Of a stretch of DNA of 8,605 bases, positions 1 to 5,310 are shown one piece after another. The stretch's first letter is position 1. Each line of letters opens with the position of its first letter. The position numbers and the translations under genes were made by a program. The stretch comes from CAYVAP01 sp964343195 (GTDB taxonomy: Bacteria; Bacteroidota; Bacteroidia; J057). The notes beneath the pieces are model-generated. The model was not told the origin of the DNA and searched no databases. It saw only the letters and a list, made by a program, of their open reading frames with translations. The stretch is taken from contig CAYFIR010000189.1 of NCBI GenBank assembly GCA_964343195.1, forward strand, positions 1 to 8,605, written 5' to 3'.

Positions 1-104
1 CCGCTGATCCGCGATCCCGTGAAACGGGGAGGCGAGATAACACTTGCAGAGGAAGCATATTAAAAATCCATTTGCGGAGCTAGAAAAAAGGTAGGTCCCG
101 CTGA
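1..104. repeat. Intergenic repeat, left copy, inverted relative to the right end
   Basis: Bases 1-104 match the reverse complement of 8454-8557 at 98 of 104 positions by hand alignment. The first 55 bases match exactly; mismatches fall at 56, 83, 88, 90, 94 and 97. The unit holds a small hairpin (CCCGT at 16-20, loop GAA, ACGGG at 24-28) and a doubled GATC (GATCCGCGATC, 6-16). It carries no open reading frame and lies just downstream of the glycosyltransferase stop codon. It is most likely a dispersed intergenic repeat of this genome. No transposase is present, so calling it an IS end would be unsupported. The rest of the intergenic stretch to 152 shows nothing recognisable. Confidence 0.85.
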
Positions 105-152
105 AGGCGACACCGCAATTGGGAAGCAACCACATTTTGCATAAAGGCCAAC

Positions 153-1205
153 TTAGTACCCAACCGGATAAAACGCCATGATGCGCTCCATGTGATCCTC
201 CAGCGTCAGCCTGCGGTCATGGGCAAAGGTAGGGCTGATGTCAAATTCGCGATGCTTCAGCGCATGAACCTGCTCCACCCAATCAGCCAATTCAAAGGAA
301 TTGACGATCACGCCCTCATGCTCGGTAATCACTTCCTTGGCACCGACATTCGCGGAGACCATGACGGGAGTGCCACACTGCACCGACTCAGCAATGACCT
401 GCCCGTAGGGTTCATACAATGCCGGATGAATGGTACAATCGACAGCGGTGTAGATGCGCTCGGGTTGGCGGATATAGCCCAGGTAGCGGACATTGTCCGG
501 CAGGGCAGTTTTGGGGGGAATGCCCACCAGCAGGAGCTCGTAGCGGCTGGAATCCAGGGCCCTGAACAGTTCCAGGACAAACTTGAGGTTCTTCATCTTA
601 TGACCGGTGGACATGAAGAGGAAGGTCGTTTTGTCGTCCCGGATGCCAAATTCTTCCCGTAGCGTGGCTCGCTCGGGCCGCAGGCCCTGGTTGAACTGCG
701 CCATGTCGAGCGGCGGGTAAATGACCTTGATTTTATCGGGATTTACGCCGTGTCCCTCGATGGCAAAGTCCCGCACCATCCCGGAGCAGGCATAGATGAC
801 TTCAGATGTTTCGAAGGTTAGCTCATCCATGTGCAGGTGCAGGCGGTCCTTCAGAGACTTTCGCTGGATGCCCAGCCCTTTCATGTAGCCATAGTGCCCG
901 CCCCCATCGATGGCGGCGGTTTGTCCGAAAGTCCGCCCCAGCGAAAGCGTCATGTCAAACTGCTCCGTCAGGTTCATCTGCCCGATCTTGCGGGCAAAAG
1001 CCCAGCGCCGGAATCGCTTGGGAAACGGCCCGATGGCCACCTTTTGATAATGCACCCCTACGGGAAGCACCAGCTTCGGATCGCGCTTGGCGGCAAAGAT
1101 GTGGACTTCATGCCCCCTTTCGTGGAAGTATCGATAGTAGTTGAGCAACCGCCTTTCCAGGCCGCCTTTTTGTAACAGTCGGTAATGGATGAGGGCTATG
1201 CGCAT
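153..1205 (-). CDS. Glycosyltransferase family 4 (WaaG/RfaG-like), 350 aa
   Basis: Predicted retaining GT-B glycosyltransferase that moves a sugar from a nucleotide-sugar donor to a glycan or lipid acceptor on the cytoplasmic face of the inner membrane. The N-terminal domain opens with a beta strand and a glycine-rich acceptor loop (MRIALIHYRLLQKGGLERR, residues 1-19), followed by RGHEVHIF at 30-37, a typical GT4 start. The donor half begins near 194 (FLFMSTGHKMKN, 195-206) and carries the E-x7-E signature EPYGQVIAE at 265-273, then CGTPVMVS at 277-284. The length is normal, so the gene looks intact. The GGLE opening resembles the LPS-core glucosyltransferase WaaG, but donor and acceptor cannot be read from sequence. 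The ATG lacks a clear ribosome-binding site, as is common in Bacteroidota. The FkbM methyltransferase lies upstream on the same strand, 275 bases away across a repeat, so co-transcription is possible but unproven. The family call is firm; the specific role is unknown. Confidence 0.9.
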   Translation of the reverse strand: MRIALIHYRLLQKGGLERRLLNYYRYFHERGHEVHIFAAKRDPKLVLPVGVHYQKVAIGPFPKRFRRWAFARKIGQMNLTEQFDMTLSLGRTFGQTAAIDGGGHYGYMKGLGIQRKSLKDRLHLHMDELTFETSEVIYACSGMVRDFAIEGHGVNPDKIKVIYPPLDMAQFNQGLRPERATLREEFGIRDDKTTFLFMSTGHKMKNLKFVLELFRALDSSRYELLLVGIPPKTALPDNVRYLGYIRQPERIYTAVDCTIHPALYEPYGQVIAESVQCGTPVMVSANVGAKEVITEHEGVIVNSFELADWVEQVHALKHREFDISPTFAHDRRLTLEDHMERIMAFYPVGY

Positions 1206-1254
1206 TTATTGGGAATTCGGGATCGACCAAAACCTACCAGGCATTCCTATTTGA

Positions 1255-1465
1255 AACCACGAAGATCAATAAGAAGGGCGCAAAGTACACGAAGGAAAAC
1301 TGTGTTTCAAGGCACTAAGAGACAATCTATATTAGTTGCCATCCGCAGCATTCTTGTTGCGACCTGACGCTTCGACATGATCCTCCTGGCATTTTCTCAG
1401 GAGTTTGGACTTGAAAAAGCTTAATCTTTGAGAACTTTGTGGTCTTCTCCGTGTCCTTTGAGGTT
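1255..1465. repeat. Degenerate inverted repeat of the 'AACCACGAAG...CAAAG' type
   Basis: The left arm at 1255-1295 and the reverse complement of 1425-1465 align without gaps at 27 of 41 positions, sharing the AACC start, AGAAG and CAAAGT. About 130 bases between the arms carry no credible gene. They include a weak hairpin (CTCCTG at 1383-1388, CAGGAG at 1398-1403) with no T-run beside it. Intergenic sequences of this style (CAAAG/ACACGAAG words) recur in many environmental Bacteroidota genomes; that comparison is from memory. It fills most of the 275-base gap between the two minus-strand genes, where it could act as a transcript-end or RNA-stability structure. Confidence 0.55.
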
Positions 1466-1480
1466 AAAACCGTACCGCAG

Positions 1481-2302
1481 TTACCCCAGAAACTGCTCAA
1501 ATCCCTCCACCGACTTGCTCAACGCCAGGGTATTGGCGCCAAAGTGACGGAGCCGATAGCCATTTGTCGCCAGCAACTCCTCACAGGCAGCAGCGTCTGC
1601 TTTCAACAGGTGTATGTGTTCATACACGATGGCCTGCGGCTGGGTACTGGCTACATCAAACATTCGAATCACCTGATAATCAAACCCCTCGGTGTCGATT
1701 TGCAGGAGGTCAATGCGGGGTAATTCATAGCGTTTCAGCAGGGTTTCGGGGCTGATGACCTCGACCACTTCCGCGATGATTTGCTCTTCGGGCGAATCGG
1801 GCATCTCGACGCCGTACTTTTCGCAGCGGGAGGCGATGAAGCCATTTTTGAAGGCTCTCTCCAGGCTGGGACGGTCAAATGTCGCCAGACCCGTCGCCCA
1901 GCGCATGCGCGAAAATCCGATCTGGTACAGTTCGCGCGTACCATCCTGCTCCCCAATGGCAGCACATAGGGTGTGGATGCCGGAATTTCGTCGGTAGATG
2001 TGCTGAAGGAAGGTGTTATACACAAAGGGCTGTGGCTCCAGCAGTACGCCCGACCAGCCATCCCGCTTGATGAATTTGTGGATGGGATCGTTGGAGATGC
2101 CGTCATTGGCTCCGATCTGAACTACGTAGAAGTCCCCTTTTCGGGCGAGAGAATACGCATTGAGGAACTCACTGAGGCTACCGGGTTTGGGCGAATAAAA
2201 ATAGCGATAAAACCCGATGAACAGGGGGTTATTGGCCGCACTCAGCCTGAATCTGAGCTTCGCAAACTGTTTCTTGACCGCTAACTTTAACTGGCTGAGC
2301 AT
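1481..2302 (-). CDS. FkbM family SAM-dependent methyltransferase, 273 aa
   Basis: Predicted S-adenosylmethionine-dependent O-methyltransferase of the FkbM family (Methyltransf_21). Visible elements, numbered from the chosen start, are the SAM-binding motif I VQIGANDG at 61-68, the acidic strand LLEPQP at 87-92, and the strand IDLLQIDTEGFDYQVI at 197-212, whose IDTEG core is characteristic of FkbM proteins. A further strand, AIVYEHI, lies at 224-230. The frame is open to an earlier ATG at 2428, which would add 42 residues. I prefer the ATG at 2302 because the extra residues resemble no family member and the basic helix MLSQLKLAVKKQFAKLRFRL is a natural N-terminus. With a glycosyltransferase downstream on the same strand, methylation of a surface glycan or glycolipid sugar is the likeliest role. 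Members also act on small molecules, so the substrate is open. Confidence 0.88.
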   Translation of the reverse strand: MLSQLKLAVKKQFAKLRFRLSAANNPLFIGFYRYFYSPKPGSLSEFLNAYSLARKGDFYVVQIGANDGISNDPIHKFIKRDGWSGVLLEPQPFVYNTFLQHIYRRNSGIHTLCAAIGEQDGTRELYQIGFSRMRWATGLATFDRPSLERAFKNGFIASRCEKYGVEMPDSPEEQIIAEVVEVISPETLLKRYELPRIDLLQIDTEGFDYQVIRMFDVASTQPQAIVYEHIHLLKADAAACEELLATNGYRLRHFGANTLALSKSVEGFEQFLG

Positions 2303-2568
2303 ATCTGGGAAATTCAGGGTGCAATATGCAGCCTTTGGAAGTAATAATCCCAACTGGGGGTTTAGGAGAAAACCACAGAAGTTCCAGGAAAGGACACTAG
2401 AACAGTTGTTTGCTTCGTTTTTTATCAAATAAAAATGCTTTCATCCTTACCTTTTTTCATCTTCCCGAAAATCTACCCCACAACTGTAATTTTTCTTTTT
2501 CTGTAAAAAATATTTTTTCCTTAGATTGACCATCGTTCTCGTTCAGCCAACCCCAATGTCACTCCCCT
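2303..2568. promoter_or_regulatory. AT-rich divergent intergenic region
   Basis: This region separates the minus-strand FkbM gene from the plus-strand oxygenase gene and so must hold starts for both transcription units. The 2429-2530 part is strongly AT-rich, with T-tracts and a perfect 14-base palindrome AAAAAATATTTTTT at 2505-2518. TTAGATTG at 2520-2527 is a weak resemblance to the Bacteroidota -7 element (TAnnTTTG) for the oxygenase. On the minus strand, TAGATTTT near 2470 is a comparable partial match for the FkbM gene. Neither has a convincing -33 TTG at the right distance. If FkbM starts at 2428, the regulatory part shrinks to 2429-2568. Confidence 0.35.
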
Positions 2569-3705
2569 ATGCCCGACTACCCCTACTCTACGGCTGAACT
2601 GGATGCGCTACGTAGCAATACTGACCCCAAAGCTGAAGCTGTCCTGGACAGACTATTGGAACACTTCAGCCATCAGGAGATCAATACCCTATTTCGTTAC
2701 CTCTCGACCTATGAGCACCACGATGAGGTGCCAGAATTTTTGAGAGAATTTGTAGAAGATCCGGGCGCTCTGCCCGATTGGGTGGATGAGCACAAAATCC
2801 GCATAGGCCAACAGGTATTCAGTGCCTTTGGCCGGGAAATCATCCTCTCTCTGCTGTGCCGCTCCCTCCCCATGTGCTACATCTGCGGCTTTGGAGCAGA
2901 GGTACTGGGCACGACCACGCGCCTGATCGACATTCCCAAAAATCCGAACTTCCGTCGGCGGCTACTGGAAACCTTTCAGTTTTTGATCGACGTTTCCCGA
3001 TTTGATCTGGTAAGCCAGGCCGGCAGAGGGGTGATTGCAGCCAGAAAGGTGCGACTGATCCACGCCACCATCCGGCGATTTATTGCCAATCAGATGGAGT
3101 GGCCTACCGAACACCTTGGAGAGCCCATCAACCAGGAAGATCAGTTGATGACCATGAGTGCCTTTGGGCTAGAGGTGATCCGCTCACTCAAGCGCATGGG
3201 AATCAACCTTAACCGGGAAGAGAAGGAGGGTTGGTGCCACCTCTGGTTTACCGTCGGCTACCTACTCGGGGTCGAGGAAGAATTCATCCCCGCAGATTAC
3301 GATCAGTGCGTACAAATGAGCGAACGCATCTATGCCAGTCAGGCCCGAAAAACCGACATTGGCCTGCTGCTCTGCGCTTCCTGCCGGGAATTCATGGCAG
3401 ACCTCCTGCCTTTCAATATGTTAAAGGCATTTTCCAACGCGGTATTCAAGTATCTGAATGAACCTCAATATCGCGATACCATGGGCTATGACACCAAGAA
3501 TCCATTCTGGGACTGGTTCATGCCTATTATGATCCATTCTACCCTGGGCCGGGATGATGAACGCATCAAACGGTCCCCTGTCTGGCGGTTCCTCCTTCAC
3601 TGGATGAATAACTGGCTGATGGGAGGACTCTCAAGGATGGTTCGCGCACGGGACCGGGAATTTGACCTTCCTGAAAATCTAAAACCAGTCAATAGTGGTC
3701 ATTGA
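2569..3705 (+). CDS. Oxygenase of the MpaB / latex-clearing protein family (DUF2236), 378 aa
   Basis: Predicted haem-b oxygenase with the MPAB_Lcp catalytic domain (PF09995, formerly DUF2236). The family signature KVRLIHATIRRF sits at residues 160-171. H165 lies where Lcp proteins place their proximal haem histidine, with R162 and R169 close by. The helical tail pattern common in bacterial members follows (GWCHLWFTVGYLLGV, 221-235). There is no signal peptide or obvious membrane helix, so the protein is probably cytoplasmic or peripherally membrane-bound, unlike secreted rubber-degrading Lcp. Characterised relatives cleave or oxidise isoprenoid chains: Lcp acts on polyisoprene, and fungal MpaB' acts on a farnesyl chain. 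Here the substrate is unknown. It leads a plus-strand series, 128 bases ahead of the Pyr4-like gene. Length is within the family's range. The family call is strong; isoprenoid chemistry is inferred from relatives and context. Confidence 0.88.
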   Translation: MPDYPYSTAELDALRSNTDPKAEAVLDRLLEHFSHQEINTLFRYLSTYEHHDEVPEFLREFVEDPGALPDWVDEHKIRIGQQVFSAFGREIILSLLCRSLPMCYICGFGAEVLGTTTRLIDIPKNPNFRRRLLETFQFLIDVSRFDLVSQAGRGVIAARKVRLIHATIRRFIANQMEWPTEHLGEPINQEDQLMTMSAFGLEVIRSLKRMGINLNREEKEGWCHLWFTVGYLLGVEEEFIPADYDQCVQMSERIYASQARKTDIGLLLCASCREFMADLLPFNMLKAFSNAVFKYLNEPQYRDTMGYDTKNPFWDWFMPIMIHSTLGRDDERIKRSPVWRFLLHWMNNWLMGGLSRMVRARDREFDLPENLKPVNSGH

Positions 3706-3802
3706 TCAATGTTCATTGGACAGTAAAGAACAGATACCATGGTCATGAATGTGATCAATGAACCATGTCCTATGCTGCTTACTACTGATCAATGTCCCAT
3801 GG
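3700..3802. repeat. Short repeat cluster with TGATCAATG words
   Basis: TGATCAATG occurs three times on the plus strand, at 3703-3711, 3752-3760 and 3786-3794. CCATGG occurs twice nearby (3737-3742 and 3797-3802), and CCATG follows the middle copy (3763-3767). The first copy lies in a perfect 12-base palindrome, CATTGATCAATG (3700-3711), that includes the oxygenase stop codon. The words fill most of the gap between the oxygenase and the Pyr4-like gene. This looks like the low-complexity TGATCAATG/CCATGG repeats scattered between genes in some Bacteroidota, although three spaced copies of a palindromic word could also be protein-binding sites. Confidence 0.6.
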
Positions 3803-3833
3803 CCAACGAACCCTATAAAAAGTCCCTTGAACT

Positions 3834-4571
3834 ATGCACGGACACTTATTACCTCATCTGAATGTAGCCTCGGCCGGAGGTTATAATACCTACCAGACCA
3901 TCATGCTGATTTTGGGCATGGTCATCTGGGCGGCGCTCTACGCCATGATCGCCTACCGTGGGTTGAAAACCCACTTTGTGCAGATGCCGCTGGTCATGGC
4001 CTGTGGTAACATCGTCTGGGAATTCCTCTGGGGATTTATTTTTCAGACTGATGGGCACCAGACTGGCGTACTCATCGGCATGGGTTCGGCCTTTCTGATT
4101 GACCTCACCATTTTTTACAGCATATGGAGATACGGCCCCAAATACATGAAAGAAGACCTGAATTTGCCATTTCTGGCCCATAACGTCAGGTGGGTTTCCA
4201 TTCTGGGAATAGCCATTTGGGCCATTATCCTGGTTACCTTTCAGATACAGGGACTCGATAACCCTGGAGGTGGCACCAGTGGCAACGTACTCAACACGCT
4301 GATCGCCTTTTTCTGGATGAGCCAGCTCATGCACATCAAAGACATCAAGAAACTCTCCGTTACAATCGGATGGTTAAAACTGCTGGCAGATATCCCGGTA
4401 GCCCTCTTCCTGATGAGCGTTTTTCCAGACAAATATTTTACCTGGTCCATCACCTGGATCTCGGTGTTTGTAGATATCCTATTCATCGGGGTTTATTACG
4501 GGCGACTAAAGGGCTGGATTAAGATCGATCACTACTTCACCTATGTCACACCCCCTGTTTCAAAAAGCTGA
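3834..4571 (+). CDS. Pyr4/PaxB-like integral membrane terpene cyclase, 245 aa
   Basis: A polytopic inner-membrane protein with seven predicted helices near residues 20-41, 50-70, 77-99, 119-138, 150-167, 178-197 and 203-223. Size, topology and two polar spots match the Pyr4-type membrane terpene cyclases known from fungal meroterpenoid and indole-diterpene pathways. NIVWEFLWGF (59-68) places E63 in helix 2, and WISVFVDILFIGVYYGR (208-224) places D214 in helix 7. From memory, Pyr4 needs E63 and D218, which are thought to protonate an epoxidised prenyl chain and start cyclisation. Other family-like stretches are FLIDLTIFYSIWRYGPK (87-103) and GWLKLLADIP (179-188). Helix 7 has no lysine, so it is not a rhodopsin. 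The ATG lacks a Shine-Dalgarno sequence. The 3' end overlaps the DUF5995 gene by 29 bases. An uncharacterised 7TM family with the same residues remains possible. Confidence 0.72.
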   Translation: MHGHLLPHLNVASAGGYNTYQTIMLILGMVIWAALYAMIAYRGLKTHFVQMPLVMACGNIVWEFLWGFIFQTDGHQTGVLIGMGSAFLIDLTIFYSIWRYGPKYMKEDLNLPFLAHNVRWVSILGIAIWAIILVTFQIQGLDNPGGGTSGNVLNTLIAFFWMSQLMHIKDIKKLSVTIGWLKLLADIPVALFLMSVFPDKYFTWSITWISVFVDILFIGVYYGRLKGWIKIDHYFTYVTPPVSKS

Positions 4572-5310
4572 AAAACTCTCCGATGTCAAGGATCGGGTTG
4601 AGCAAATTCTGTCTTACTGTCGGCAACACAATAGCCCTCTGGGCTATTTTGCGGCACTGTACTGCAAGGTCGCCCATGCCATAGAGGCCAATGTCAAAGA
4701 GCAAAAGTTCGACGACAACGACCGTCTGGCGCAGCTGGATGTCAACTTCGTGAACTACTACGTTCATGCGATGAACTGTGCTTTCTCCGGAGAACCGGCA
4801 CCTCCACACTGGCAGGTTGCCATCGACCTGGCAAGGGATAGGGATGCGCTTGTCCTGGAGCACCTGATCGTCGGGATGAATGCCCACATCAACTACGACC
4901 TGGGCCATGCAGTCTATGATTCTGTCCCGGCGGAGGACATTATTGGATTTCAGCCTGACTTTCTGAAAGTCAATGCGATCCTGTTTAGCCTCCTGGACGA
5001 TGTGCAGAAGGATGTCTCGACCTTTATGGTCATTCTCCGCTGGTATCTTTCGTTTGGGCAAAAGCTGGACGATCAGGCCATTAAGGTGGTTATGCGGTTT
5101 ATGCGCAATGATGCCTTCGGCTTTGCGTGTATCTTGGCACTCTGTAATGAGGAAGAAAAATCCAGCCATGAACAGCAGCGAATGCAGGAAGTGGTAGAGC
5201 TTTCGGATAAAATCACCAAACAAAAGCCCTGGCTCAATGAGTTATTGAAGCTCGTTAGGTTTATAGAGTCGGGCTCGGTCAAAAGCCGTATTGACGATTT
5301 GTTAGATTAA
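4543..5310 (+). CDS. DUF5995 family protein, 255 aa, function unknown
   Basis: An all-helical, soluble-looking protein with no signal peptide or membrane segment. I assign it to DUF5995 from the conserved block HLIVGMNAHINYDLG (residues 107-121) and the preceding helices with FAALYCKVAHAIEANV (36-51), FDDNDRLAQLDVNFVNYY (56-73) and PPHWQVAIDLA (87-97). The polar residues H115, N117 and D119 in the core block could form an active or metal site, but no activity is established that I know of. The ATG lies inside the Pyr4-like gene, overlapping it by 29 bases in another frame. The next internal methionine is at residue 77, beyond conserved sequence, so the overlapping start is well supported. This implies translational coupling and a shared role with the membrane cyclase. 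The adenylate cyclase ATG follows its TAA with no spacer. Confidence 0.82.
   Translation: MSHPLFQKAEKLSDVKDRVEQILSYCRQHNSPLGYFAALYCKVAHAIEANVKEQKFDDNDRLAQLDVNFVNYYVHAMNCAFSGEPAPPHWQVAIDLARDRDALVLEHLIVGMNAHINYDLGHAVYDSVPAEDIIGFQPDFLKVNAILFSLLDDVQKDVSTFMVILRWYLSFGQKLDDQAIKVVMRFMRNDAFGFACILALCNEEEKSSHEQQRMQEVVELSDKITKQKPWLNELLKLVRFIESGSVKSRIDDLLD

Noticed and set aside
192..662. Plus-strand open frame of 156 residues
   Set aside because: It lies antisense to the donor domain of the glycosyltransferase, which has clear GT4 motifs, and its translation shows no recognisable domain.
3849..4334. Minus-strand open frame of 161 residues
   Set aside because: It is antisense to the seven-helix Pyr4-like gene, with no membrane pattern or motif of its own.
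3834..4571. Microbial rhodopsin
   Set aside because: Seven helices fit, but helix 7 lacks the retinal-binding lysine, while E63 and D214 fit the Pyr4 family better.
4546..5223. Minus-strand open frame of 225 residues
   Set aside because: It is the shadow of the DUF5995 gene, which has a conserved core block and operon-consistent ends.
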